Translations under genes and position numbers: made by a program
Shown: positions 46,185-57,439 of the stretch, one piece after another
Layout of the letters: each line of letters starts with the position of its first letter
Position numbering within the stretch: position 1 is the stretch's first letter
Origin: Pterobdella sp. o SKG-2022
Taxonomy: Eukaryota; Annelida; Clitellata; Hirudinida; Piscicolidae
DNA length: 64,000 nt
Assembly: GCA_964035795.1 (NCBI GenBank)
Contig: OZ038321.1
Span: 13,571,971 to 13,635,970 of the forward strand
Direction of reading: 5' to 3'
The notes under the pieces: model-generated
Databases searched by the model: none
The model's input: the letters and a program-made list of their open reading frames with translations, nothing else
What the model was told of the DNA's origin: nothing

Positions 46185-47275
46185 TTATAATCTTAAGAGA
46201 CTTTAACTTTCACTTGGAACAAGCTGATGATACATTTACTCAAAATTTCTCTAACACTTCTCATAATTTTCATTCATCTATAGACTAACCAACTCATAAA
46301 TTAGGTGGGTGGCTTGATGTTGTTTCCTGTAAACAGAAATTTAAAATGAAGTACTATGAGACAGGCATATCAGATCAAAAAATGTTAATCTCGAAATGTT
46401 CACTAACAAAGCCTCCACCTATCTACATTGAACTCAAAGTGAGACAATGGAAACTTTTGGATCTTGAGAGTTTTGCTCGTGAAGTTGAAAACTCTTCCAT
46501 ACCTTCTGCCACTAAGCTTGATGTTGACGCAGCTTTTCAACTTTACAACTCTACACTTTCAATAATTCTTGACAAGATGCTACCCATCAAGACTATTCGA
46601 ATTCATCAAAGATCATCCGATCCATGGTTCGATCAAGAATGTCATGATGCGAAACGTCTCAAAAGAAAACTTGAATGTAGATACACGAAAAACAAATGTA
46701 CAGTTGATCTGGAAGCCTGAGTCAATCAGAAACAGATATACAAAAGACTATATAGACAAAAGAAAAAAGAGTATTGGAATGCAAAACTCATGCACCCCAA
46801 AAGCAAATCATCAAACACTTGGAAGTCATCAATACAATTTCAGGAAGAAGAAAAAAATCTGCTGTTAACATCAATGCTCAAAAGTATCATTATTATTTAC
46901 TAAAGAAAATTGAAACAGCAAAGATTTCTATCCGATCATCTGAAGCGCCAGAATTTTCAAAATGCAACGAAAATTTAAATTTGAATGACTTTGATGAAGT
47001 TACATTAGATGAATTACTCTATGCCATCCAGTAACTTCCAAATAAACAGTGTGAACACGACCCAATTCCAATCTGGCTACTGAAAAAGATAGCCACTATA
47101 GTTGCTGCGTTCATTTTGAGTATCTTCAATCCATCGTTTGCCACTGGAAGAGTTCCATGTCAATTCAAACATGCTTAAGTCACACCGCTTTTGAAGAAAT
47201 CAGCTCTGGACCAAAAAACCCTTTCATCATACCGACTCCCAGATTGATTACATACTGACAAGACATAACCAGCTG
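46185..47275 (+). mobile_element. CR1/Jockey-type LINE fragment (endonuclease end to early RT)
   Basis: This starts within the endonuclease C-terminus (ILRDFNFHLEQADDTFTQNF, PTHKLGGWLDVVSC, ISDQKMLISKCSL). It passes the linker (SSDPWFDQECHDAKRLKRKL) and reaches the fingers of the reverse transcriptase: CEHDPIPIWLLKKIATIVAA, TGRVPCQFKHA, VTPLLKKSALD and SSYRLPD (normally NYRPIS). It ends there. Several frames are used and the palm is missing. Confidence 0.78.
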
Positions 47276-47279
47276 AAAA

Positions 47280-48990
47280 ATGTCACAAATACAGAAATAA
47301 TTCGGAATAAAGTTTTTCACAGCATAGGCTGCTACTTTGTGACTTTAAAATAAAATGGTCTTCACCTAAACAGATAAACCATTCAAAAAGATTAAAAACT
47401 TCTAAACTTAATGAAAAAACTTCTGTTGAATTCTCTGCAAAAGTGCAAGACGAACTAAAATACAAAAACTATAACCGTGGTTGCCTTGAAGAAATGTAGA
47501 ATGCACTAAAGACTTCACTGCTGTGTACGGCAGAAACCATATTAGGACGAACAAAGGGAAAACCGCCACTACATAAAGGCGCCAGTTGGTGGAATGAGGA
47601 GGTTGCGAACGCTATCAAATGCAAAAAAAATGCATTTAAGGCATGGAAGAGTGGTGGTGATTCTCTTGCTTTCAGAATGTTAAGAAAACAGCAAAAGAAT
47701 CCGTCTATTCCACCAAAGTATAAGATAAAGAGAATAGGTGTCGAGAAATCATTACAACACACCCAAACGCAATTTTCCGGCTTTTGAAAAAAGCTCAACT
47801 CAAACGCAAAGACGTAACAGGTTGCCCTCCTTTTTCAAATAACAGTGGCAGTGTTTTCTTTGAAATTGCTGAAAAGCTTAAAATATGGAAGAAACACTAT
47901 TCCAACATCAGCTTTATCAACAATAACCAGCTAATTCTAGACCACTAGGAATATGTTATTGGCCTACCCTCTAAAATTTCTCTACAAAACACTGAAAATG
48001 CCTTAAAGAAATTCAAAAAATGAAAATTTCCCGGTCTTTTAGAAATTTTGATCGAAATGATACTCGTAGATGGCAGACATATTGCTGACATACTTACCCT
48101 TATATTTGAGGCAATAATTAATTGCAGAAAAATGCCAAAAGACTAGGAGAAGTTAGCATTTATAAGGGTAAGGGAGGTGTTCTGCAAACGACGAATTACA
48201 AAGGTTTAAGAATGCTGGAAGGTCCTTTTAAAGTTTTTGAAAAAATTATATTCCAAAAATTGCTTGAACATGTAGAGACCAAAATAGGACAACAAAAAAG
48301 AGGTTTTTAAAGAGCAGGTCAACTACGGATGGTATATTCCTACTAAGACAGCTCGAGGAAAAATACCGCAGTGCAAAAATAAATTTGTTCAGCATCTTTT
48401 TTGACCTTGCTAAGGCATTTGACTCTGTACCAAGAGAGATTATATGGTAGTCTTTGAGAAAACAGCATGTATCAAAACTATGTACAAAGAACACGCTAGT
48501 TTTGTGACTTTCGACGGCAAACTAAGTGAGCCCTTCTCGATTACCTCTGGTGAACACCAAGACTCGATATTAGGCCCGATACCTTTCAATATAGCCATGG
48601 AGGCTATACAACAGAATATTGAGACGAGAGCGTTGAAAGAGTTACTTTACGCTGACGACTCGGTCATTCTTGCTGATTCTATGATAGAAGCGGAAAATCA
48701 CCTTAACTTATGGATTTCTACATTAGGAGAATATGGATTGTCAGTAAATCTTAACAAACGAAAACAATGATCTTTAACTTTGAAAAGGAAGTAACACTCC
48801 CGATTACTAGACAAGGAAAAAGGCCGTTTGCCGTATGTGGCCACAATACGAGATCAAATTGTGTAAAATGTGTTGTTTGCGAGCAGTGGACGCACATCGT
48901 TGCTCGAAACTGAAACGCCCTTCTAAATCAAACAAAGGCTCCATATTCAAATGTGCCTGATGAGTTGTTTGATGTTGAGCGGATGCAGTC
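47280..48990 (+). mobile_element. LINE of the PHD-finger group, linker to finger
   Basis: Pieces in order: ILGRTKGKPPLHKGASWWNE at 47540; a degraded pre-palm region; YKGKGGVLQTTNYKGLRML at 48155; IFFDLAKAFDSVPREIIW at 48395; FSITSGEHQDSILGPIPFNI at 48535; LLYADDSVILADSMIEAE at 48640; and GLSVNLNKRKQ. A finger relic (CGHNTRSNCVKCVVCEQWTH) lies at 48835-48900, and the element peters out near 48990. The YADD box is intact, but the frame is broken many times. It is distinct in sequence from copies A1/A2. Confidence 0.8.
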
Positions 48991-49700
48991 TTTGAAACCG
49001 CCGGAACTTCATATATCCCCAACAAGGCATTATGCAATATGATTTGAGCATCCAATGTAGTTTGTTTCTAGGTAAATCAATGCTGCCACAGTTTTACGAT
49101 TTCTTACCTTCATGTTTTAAAAATTGTTTAACTGTTAAAAATAAGAGTAATTTAAAAATGTTTTTTCATTTAAAATTAAAATCTCCAAAATACTAGGTTG
49201 AAATTTATAGAAACTCAAATATTTTTTTATAGTTAACACAATTAGGCTAATCGTAACAAAAAACCTGATTTGACAGAAATGATTCTCATGTGAGAGTCCA
49301 TTAAGACTGTCCCTTTCTTCTCCATGCAGCACTGGCTATAAAACTCCACTCGCAATCTTGTCGCTCCTCTTTCGAATAGATTCAAAAAATAATAATGCAT
49401 TAAAAGCTTCTTTAGCTTTTGATTTAAAAATTAATGAAAAATTTTGGAAAAAAAATTTGACAGATTTCATTCACAATTGTTTGAATTTATCGAACCAACT
49501 GACCCGGCATCTCAATACATCCAGAAAGATTAGATTTTTTTCATAGTATCGGTCAGAGCTTTCTCTCGTCACAAGTTACATATTATAGCAATTTCAAATA
49601 GGCGTTTAGCAAACTTGAGTTGTTGGAAGCGAAAGTTTGTGGATGTACATGAGAACGTTAATGAGAGATAGAACGGAAACTCGAGAATCCACAGAAAGTT

Positions 49701-49928
49701 TCAATAAATCCACACAGCTCTAGTCTGATGTAAACCTGAATCTCTAATGAAATAGCCTATAGAGTTTGAACTTTGAAGCTTTTGTAGTGTTTTGTTCAGA
49801 GATGGAGAAAAAAAGTTCGATGGTAGTCTGGATTGGTAACAGCATGATAGGATGGGAGCTTTGAAGTGGAAAGATGGGTTCGAGGCTGCCACATCCTCTT
49901 CTGACGACTGTGCTTCGTCACTCTCGCC
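49701..49928 (-). CDS. Candidate exon, unidentified
   Basis: After an acceptor-like 'aattgtgccatag' a 75-codon frame opens with an acidic serine-rich stretch (GESDEAQSSEEDVAASNPSF) and runs to a stop at 49701. GC content is higher than in the surroundings. I do not recognise the product. A second weak candidate lies at about 49265-49325 on the same strand. Without neighbouring exons this could be a gene remnant. Confidence 0.25.
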   Translation of the reverse strand, partial: GESDEAQSSEEDVAASNPSFHFKAPILSCCYQSRLPSNFFSPSLNKTLQKLQSSNSIGYFIRDSGLHQTRAVWIY

Positions 49929-50389
49929 CTATGGCACAATTAAAATAACATAATATACCTTCGAGATATTAATTAAGATAGAATTTTAAACTAACACCAG
50001 ATTTTTTTTTTGTTTATGGCCTCATCAATATATTTCTATTGTATTTGATCAATTCCTCATGAATACGTTATAAGGAACTTTTGATTTATTTAATTCTCTT
50101 GCTTTTTTTGTGCCAACACTTTCTATATCTTGATGTTTATAATTATGTTCATCTTCATATGTATTTTCTAAACAAATTTTGCAAATAGCTTGTATTTCAT
50201 TCTTTTTGGTTTTGTCACTGTGTGGTGCAGAGGCATTGACAAGTTACTTTGGCAGGCAAGGTGAATACACTGGCTATGATGGAGTGTACGTTGTGGTGAT
50301 GCTGCTTGTTGTTGTTGATGTTGTTGAACGATGAGTGAACGCGAGTTAGTATAGTAGGGGTTGGGGTACAAATTTTTGATATGTCAGAT

Positions 50390-51560
50390 ATCGATTTCCA
50401 CTTTTCTCATATCATCAGAGTCAGTTTAGGGTGAAGTGCCATTTTGTCGAAAGGAGGTGGTTCAGCAGGTGGCCGATGTATACGAGGACATCTATAGATG
50501 GCGTGCTCAGCGGTCTCATCGCCTAGGCCACATTTCTAACAGATGGTATCAACTGCTCTGTTGATTTTTGCCAGCCAATATTTGAGTTCCGGATGGTGAC
50601 CAGCTCGGAAGCGGCCTAACGTCACCTAATCTCTTTTTCCCAGTTGGCCTTCTTCTTTTCTGTTGACATTTAATCCTCTATCACTATAGATCCGCTGAGT
50701 GCGTTCATGCGACGCCGGTCCGCCCCTCATTGTTCTGCGTATCATTGCTTTGACTGTGGTGTAGTGATGGTCAACGTCCGTTTGGTCAGAGTCAGCCCCC
50801 TTCGTCTGAGCATCTGCTAGCTCGTTGTCGGTAATGCCACAGTGGCCCGGGCACCACGTGAAGCCCACCTGGCAGCTCCGTGCCGTTAGCGTTGAAAGTG
50901 TTTTGAGGATGGTGTGTTCGTCCTTGTTGTTGCACGGTTGGGATGGGTGCGTTGCCTGAAAGCGAAGTAAGAAAGTAAGACAGATTGGCTATCGCTTACA
51001 ATTTAGTCTTTCTGGGCGTGTTCTTCCGCCTGGATTACTTGAAGTGCTTCGACCACCGCCTTTATTTCCGTCTGGTAAAAGGAACACCATTTGCCTGTGG
51101 GAATGGCAAAAGAGCGGAGGTTTTGAGGGTCACTAGGGTGGTCAGTTGTAACAACAATTTCATCACTGCCTGTTCCGGTCCCATTCGTTACTGATTCATC
51201 GGTATACACAACAAGGTCGAAGGTGTTCCAACCGTTCCAGTCGTTGCAACGTTCACTTCTTGTCGGCTTCGGCGTCCCAGGACTTGCCGCCTGAAGTCTC
51301 GAAGATGTGTTCACCTATCTGCATCCATGGGGAAAGCAGTTTTGGCAGAACTGGTATTTCCGAAAATTGACTCTCTCACAGCTCCGGCCTTGGTTCGCCA
51401 GCTGGGCTTCTTCGTGTGTTGACGGAATGACTGCTCAGCAATTTGATATCGCGGGTTTTCGGATGCGATCTTTTCCGACTTTTCTAGTGCTATGGCGCAG
51501 AGTTGTGTGGCTCTTGTGCCAATTTTTGAAAGATTAGTCTGGGCAAAAATCGCCTCCACA
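50390..51560 (-). mobile_element. LINE C-terminal part with RNase H domain
   Basis: Minus-strand frames give a linker, then an RNase H domain: VVYTDESVTNGTGTGSDEIV (the first catalytic Asp within YTD), CSFYQTEIKAVVEALQVIQA (catalytic Glu), IVSDSQSVLL (second Asp) and VGFTWCPGHCGITDNELADA (WxPGHxGxxxNExAD, last Asp). After LGRFRAGHHPELKYWLAKIN comes a CCHC-like relic (CGLGDETAEHAIYRC). RNase H occurs in the I/R1/Jockey-related groups. The frame is broken between blocks, but all catalytic positions are still readable. Markedly GC-richer than the surroundings, so it is a fairly young arrival. Confidence 0.85.
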
Positions 51561-51569
51561 GATTTTGAT

Positions 51570-52040
51570 TTCGATATTTACATTATGATTTTAAGTAAAT
51601 TTTTTTGATGAGATTATCTTTGAAAATTTTCTCATGATGATTTTCAAATAAACTATGCTCTCCAAACGGAGAAAACAAAAAAAATATTTGTGAAGATGTC
51701 AAGGAAAAAAGCGTTTTGCCTTGTTGGTCAGATCCGTGAATGACTCAAATGTAGCAATCCTGTATGATTTCCTTCTTAACTGAAAGTTGAAAGTAATCAC
51801 ATATATTAATCATCCATTTGAAGTTTTATCATATATAAGTTGAGATTCGATTTCATTAAAAAGTATTATAAATAGTTGGCTAAAACAAAAAATAAAATTA
51901 ATTTAAATAAAAAATAAATCAATTAAACGTTGAATACATCACATATAAATTTGAATTATAACGACTACAAGACTAAATTTTGTGTCAAGCATATAGAACT
52001 CACTTGTTCTACAATGCATTTGTGACACCGCATCAAGCTC
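51570..52040. other. AT-rich stretch without a recognised feature
   Basis: Nothing supported. It separates the RNase H LINE from the exon candidates at 52046. Confidence 0.4.
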
Positions 52041-52045
52041 ACCAG

Positions 52046-52528
52046 AATGATACAAGAAGTTTGTGATGCTGCTGGTGGTGATCTTGCTAAATGCCATTTA
52101 GTCAGGCTACTAACGCTTTTGTTTGTAAAAATTAATAGTTGTTTGATAGATTTTAGTTTCTAGTTTGAATGATTGGAAATTAATTTGAAAATTTCAAAAA
52201 AGCGGTTTCAATAATACTTTTTTACATTTTGTTCATGATTTCTTTCAATGTTTTTACTGATGAAATTATTTTACAGATTTATCCAAATTGGTGAATAATT
52301 TAATTTAGTTTCAGTTTGTGATAAAACTATCTTTGTGGTACAATTTTTGAAGTACTTAAGCTTTTGTATTTAGAAAATTACATTCGAGTTCATCATAACT
52401 TTGAAAGCGAAATCACAAAAATGGTTTGTATAGATTCAACACTTGAACCCATGGATATAAAAAATGTCATTCATCTTTCTTCTGAATACTCTGGTGCATC
52501 TGTCTTCGAGGAAATGGGGAGTTTTTGA
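52046..52528 (+). CDS. Two candidate exons of an unidentified gene (3' end)
   Basis: Exon 52046-52124 (after accag; MIQEVCDAAGGDLAKCHLVR then LLTLLF; donor gtaaaa) joins in phase 0 to exon 52361-52528 (after acttaag; LLYLENYIRVHHNFESEITK ... MDIKNVIHLSSEYSGASVFE ... GSF, stop). Both stay open in the single shared phase across a 236-bp intron, and the residue composition is protein-like, unlike the surrounding AT-rich frames. The first exon needs upstream sequence that I cannot find; the RNase H LINE lies there. I cannot assign a family. It could be a 3' remnant of a disrupted gene. Confidence 0.35.
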
Positions 52529-52529
52529 A

Positions 52530-53690
52530 GAGTTGTGGCTTGTTTGGCTGTTCTCTTTTCAGCCTACATACACTTGATGACCCCCTAAGCTAGTTCAAGT
52601 ATTTTTTAGTTTGTTTTCCGAGTTTTTTTAAGAATTTTTATTTTTATCAGTTTTTTTTTTGCATTTATGTATATTTTTATTTTTCTTGCTAGAATAGTTT
52701 TTTTTTTTTATATATTTCTTCTTTTAAATTCAAATAGAGAGCTGCTACCGCAAAAAACAACCTGCGAAGTCAATTATTTTTTATTTAAGAAAAACTAAAT
52801 TTAATTTTCATAATTTATGTATGGTTTCTATGTATTAGCTCCCAGCTTGTTCAAAATTCATCAAAATTGTCTGAAACTCATTTCAAAAAATAAAAATGTT
52901 AAATTGGTTGAAAAAGTGTTACAAGTTTGCTTAGCAAGGATTTTGATGAGTCATTGTGCAAGGTCCTTGAGTGTTTTTTTTGAAAACTTTATACTCTGAG
53001 TTGTGTCTTTTGGAGTATCTATTATAAACCGATAGAAATCTTGACTAAAGCTTAATGGCAAAAATAATTTTTTAAAGTTTAAATATTTTTTTGAGATTTG
53101 CAGATTCAGCATTAATAACATTTTGTTTCTTCAAATGGTTTCTAGTATTTTGAAAATCCTTAATAACTTTGTTCAATGCTAGAATTTTTTATATAAAACA
53201 AATTTACATCTTCTGCAAAAACTTTGAGAAATCTTTCAAGTGGTCTTTATCTGCAATTTATAAATTTTATTAAATAGTGCTTTAAATTTGAATGTTAATG
53301 ACTTGTTGTTTCAAGAGATATCACCTATGCTGCAATTCCTTGTTCACAAATCTCCTAATTTCAACGTGCTGTTTAAATTTTAAAAAATTCATTTCTTTTC
53401 AAAATAACAAAACAAAGTTAAAATGTAAAATACTGAGTCAACTTATCTGAATTTGCACTAAAAATTATTTATATACGAAAAAAATTTCATTCAAATCATT
53501 TTTAAGTTGAATTAGAAAATACTCTGCTAACAGAAGGTTTTAAAAGTGAAGAACCGCAAAGAACTAATAATTAAATAAAACTTGCAAAATTTTAAAAATT
53601 AAAAAAAAATATACTATATAAAACTTTTCATATATTAAATTTATTAAAAAAAATAATATAAGATAAAAAAGAAAGTTTCAAGCACACTCA
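52530..53690. other. AT-rich stretch without a recognised gene
   Basis: Short open frames only (for example 52817-52999), with no splice chain or family likeness. Confidence 0.4.
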
Positions 53691-53759
53691 CCAACAAGAC
53701 CATAATCCCTTATAGTCACTTTCTTCCTCATTCGTATGAACGTGGCGGGAGACTAGCAA

Positions 53760-54215
53760 CTCGAAAAAAAAAGTAAAAAAGGGGGAAAAAGAGGGAAAAA
53801 AAGAAAAAAAAAAAATGAGAAAAGTGAAAAAAGAAAATGATAAAAAGAGAAATATAGATTTAAAAATTGAAAAAAACATGATTAAAAAAAGGAAATGAAG
53901 GAAAAAAAAAGATTTAAAAACTTTTAAAAAATTGAGAATGATTGAGAAAAAAAAACAACAAAAAAAACGAAGAAAAATGAAGAGAAAAAGGAGGAAAAAA
54001 AAGGAAAAAAATTTTTTTAAATGAAAAAAAGAAAATATAAATGAAAAAAAAAGATTGAAAAAATATATAAAAAAAGACAAAAAAGATGAAGTAGGAAAAG
54101 AAAAAATAAGACGATGAATAAAATGGAAAAATAGAAAAAAAAGAGAATATAAGATAAAAAGGAAGAAATGGAAAAAATAAAGACGAAAAAAGAAAAAAAA
54201 TTATGAAAATTAAAA
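53760..54215 (+). repeat. Long purine-only tract
   Basis: About 450 bp of almost uninterrupted A and G on the plus strand, with few pyrimidines. The minus-strand open frame across it is poly-Phe/Ser/Ile low complexity and not a gene. It runs into a TAA/TGA-type microsatellite at 54220-54262. Confidence 0.9.
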
Positions 54216-54269
54216 ATTTAATAATGATAATAATACTAATGATAATAATGATAATAATAATTTTTTTAA

Positions 54270-55315
54270 ATAGGCAGTTCTTCTACTACGGTTTCTCTCC
54301 GTTTTGGTGTTTCCCAAGGCTTCGTTCTTGGACCCATACTTTTTCCTCTATACACATCTCCTATTAGCGACATCTTACGAAAGCACGCTGTTTTATATCA
54401 TCAGTTTGCTGATAATATCACTCTCTTTACTAGTGCCTCTTATCTTGATTTTCAACCCAGTCTCACTAAGATTTCTGAATGCTTCACCGAGCTTACTTCT
54501 TTGTTTTCCAACAATCACTTCATGTTAATCCCACCAAAAGCGAGGTAATGTTGGTTAGCACTCCTATTCTCCTTGCTAAATGCGTACTCCCTACTGAAGT
54601 CACTCTAGGTGGTACTAATATTGCAATATCGTCTAAACTGAATATACTAGGTGTAATTTTTAATCCTAGCCTCAACTTCACAGATTGTGCAAGCGTCCAG
54701 CTTTCAGCTCCATGCGTTCTAACAAGTACGCAAATTCCTAACTTTTTAATACTGCCGTTGCCTTGACTATCTCTTTAGTTCTTTTCAGGCTCGACTATTA
54801 TATCTCTTTTTTTGTGGATTTCTGAACTGTCTCATTTCTAAGTTGCAATTTCTCCAAAATCGCGCTGCCAAAACTGTTCTTCAAGCCGACTACTATTCTT
54901 CACCTCGTGCTTGCCTCGATCGCCTTCATTGGTTGCCGGTCGCACTAAGAGCCCAGTTCAAGTTACTGTGGCTCATCACTAATATTCTATATTTAAAATC
55001 AGCCGGTTCACTTATATGAGCTTCTTTCTATCAGACAGACTCATAAGTCTCTCAGGTCTTCGAACTCTGGTTTATGGCTGCATCAGCATGTCTCTTAACT
55101 TTTTTTCACATCGCTCTTTTTCGCATATCACAGTTCATTTATGAAATTCTCTTCTACTCAATCTGCGTCCCTCACCTTTCTTTAAACATTTTCGCAAGCG
55201 TTTAAAAACGCATCTTTATAGCCGCATTCCTCTGCCGTAGTTCTTTGGGCTACACAAGCGCCTTTGCAGCAAACCCTATTTGCAAACTGCGCGCCTTACA
55301 AATGAATAATAATAA
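54270..55315 (+). mobile_element. CR1-type LINE, 3' half
   Basis: This starts in the palm: FGVSQGFVLGPILFPLYT, then a one-residue-altered YHQFADNITLFTSAS (normally FADDTTLF) near 54395. It goes on through FSNNHFMLIPPK, VTLGGTNIAISSKLNILGVI, RLDYYISFF, LDRLHWLPVALRAQFKLLWL, YELLSIRQTHKSLRSSNSGL and the LKTHLYSRIPLP end, then (AAT)n. Frames switch several times. It is flanked on both sides by 'aataatgataataatactaa', consistent with insertion into a microsatellite. The copy at 58800 shares its 3' end. Confidence 0.88.
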
Positions 55316-55484
55316 TTCAAGAATAATAATGATAATAATACTAATGACAATAATAATAATGACAATAATAATGATGATAAGTTAGAAATTAAAAAGTTTC
55401 TAACTGTAAAATTTTTTTCCATTATATTTTATAAATTATGGGTTTTTATTTTTGGAAAGAATATATTAATAAATATCAAATTTT

Positions 55485-56870
55485 ACCTCTACCCTGCGGG
55501 TAAGCTCCTTGTTAGGAGTAAAGGCTAAGAGAAACAACTCTGACAAAAAACAGGTGATCCTTGGGTAAAGTTTCTAGAAAATAACTATATGGGTAGGGTG
55601 TGCTCTTCAGCTTTGGAAAGCAATCACTCTAGTGATGGTGTCACGATAAAAATGCTGGTAGTGGTTCAACCTAAAAATAACTAGCCTCAAAAGAGAGTGA
55701 AATGCAGAATAAATTAGATACGAATAACGGCGTAAATAAGACTCGAACCAAAGGTGACAGCCTCTCGCCCGGCAGGTGTCTCATGGCCCAGCAGCATGAG
55801 CTCGGTCGTAACACAGTTACTGCCAAGAAACAGAAACAAAAATGGACAGTACCAAAAAACAAGATTGTGATGAAGTGCTGCTTTTGGAGCAAACCAAGTC
55901 GCTTCGGGTACGGGAAATCTCTGAGAAAAAACGAACATGTTGGCTGTAAGTCAGCAGAGATCAATTGACCAAAAAAACCAAAGAATTAAAATCAATGGTT
56001 TTCCGAATTAAACTTGAAGAGTTAAAATTGTGTTGTAAAGATAAATCGTCTGAGCATATAGAGGAGATACGATGTGAAAAAAATGGAGTTGAAGGTTTAG
56101 TGATGAGGTGCCTAATGAGAAAGATTCTTTTGAAATGGAAGCCAAAGACGAAGAAAAAATTCTGTTAAACCGTTTGAATGAAATAAATAAGAATAGTAGA
56201 ACAATATTACCAGAATTAAGAGATAAAAAAAACTATATGCAGCCGTGAAGAAAATAGATAATATACTTGGCAAAATAGAAGTGAAAAGCATTACCGAAAC
56301 TAATGATCTGATATATTGCGGAGCTGTTCTAGTGACTGATATGGTGGGAGTTACAATTGCTAAGACAGGAATCAAGAATGAACCCTGGTGGAAAGGTCGA
56401 CTATAAGGCCAAAGGAAAAATTTAAGAAGAGAGTTTAGTTGGGTGAATGCTTTAATATAAAATAAACCAATAAAAATGAAAAATTTGGAAGCGCTGCAAA
56501 TAAAGTATAAGTTATAAAAACAAAACTGCTTAAAGTAAAAGAAGAGCTAATACAAAAATTGAAAGCCAAAAGGGGAAAAATTAAAAAATAAAGCAATACC
56601 ATCAAAACAGACAGTTTAGGAACAACGAAAGTGGTTTCTATAGTCGCTTGAACAGTGAAGATGTGCACGTCACAAGTGAGATACCAGGAAAAAAAGGAGC
56701 AAAAGTTTTGGTTCAACTTATGAAGTAAAAATGGAACACATAATGAAAATGCCAAGTGGTTAAAAAACTTCAAAACTTCAATGAATGAAAATCCAACACA
56801 GGCCAAACAGGTTGATAAGAAAAATGAACAAAGAAAAAAAAAACGAAATGGTCAAGTATCAGGTGTCTCT
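55485..56870 (+). mobile_element. R2-like LINE 5' part (leader, Myb-like region, pre-RT)
   Basis: The leader 'taagctccttgttaggagta' (55500) is followed by a coding region. AKKQKQKWTVPKNKIVMKC at 55830 resembles the Myb-like DNA-binding region of a group of animal LINEs annotated as type-1 element R2. Next come LNEINKNSRTILPELRDKK, SITETNDLIYCGAVLVTD and KNEPWWKGRL (family ITETNxLLYxGA then EPWWKRRI), and finally WFGSTYEVK and NAKWLKNF. It breaks off near 56870, before the reverse transcriptase, where a Penelope-like piece starts. Frameshifted. Confidence 0.72.
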
Positions 56871-56879
56871 ATTCCATAT

Positions 56880-57430
56880 ATTCCCCAAATAAATAATCAA
56901 TTAAAAAAATATTCACACAAAACAACATCTCTTTCCACAGCTCTTTAGGTCCCAAACTAGGAAGCATTTTAGGCTCAAGCAACAAGTCGAAGCATAAGAA
57001 AATCGACCAAAAAGGAGTCTACAAATTGACATGCTTATGTGATACAACCAAACCTTACATCGGTCAAAGAAGAGTAAGCATGAAGACCCATATGCATCAG
57101 CACAAGGCAGACGTTATGTTCAAAAAACTGATACATCAATATCGGGGATCAGCAAACATGCTTGACAATGCACCTATGAAAGGATAAACTGGAAGACACC
57201 AGAGATTTTACAAGTAGAAAAACAGAAAAATAAATTCTTACTCCAAAGAAATTTTTTGGTGAGAGAAAGCCTAAAAACACAAAAACAAAATTCAGTTCAT
57301 AATGGCTACAATGACCCGCAACTCCAGGTTAACACAAAATACATGGGACCCGATACTCAGAGAGCTACAAACAATAGAGCAGAAGGGATCATCCAAGGGG
57401 GACACAGGGATTAACTTCTCTGATAATAAC
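56880..57430 (+). mobile_element. Penelope-like element 3' end with GIY-YIG endonuclease
   Basis: GVYKLTCLCDTTKPYIGQRR at 57018-57075 carries the intact GIY-YIG-type core (VYKL then YIGQ), with MKTHMHQHKADVMFKK following, a frameshift near 57135, then decayed INWKTPEI and LLVRESL pieces. The tail 'tgacccgcaactccag', 'tgggacccgatactcagaga' and 'gggattaacttctctgataa' matches that of the copy at 10750. Only the endonuclease and tail remain. Confidence 0.85.
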
Positions 57431-57439
57431 ATCGTTTTC

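Noticed and set aside
49358..49546. Plus-strand open frame with LIHNCLNLSNQL-like composition
   Set aside because: Composition follows local AT bias and no family or splice context supports it.
53688..54080. A 130-codon minus-strand open frame rich in Phe, Ser and Ile
   Set aside because: It is the reverse of the purine-only tract; low complexity explains the openness.
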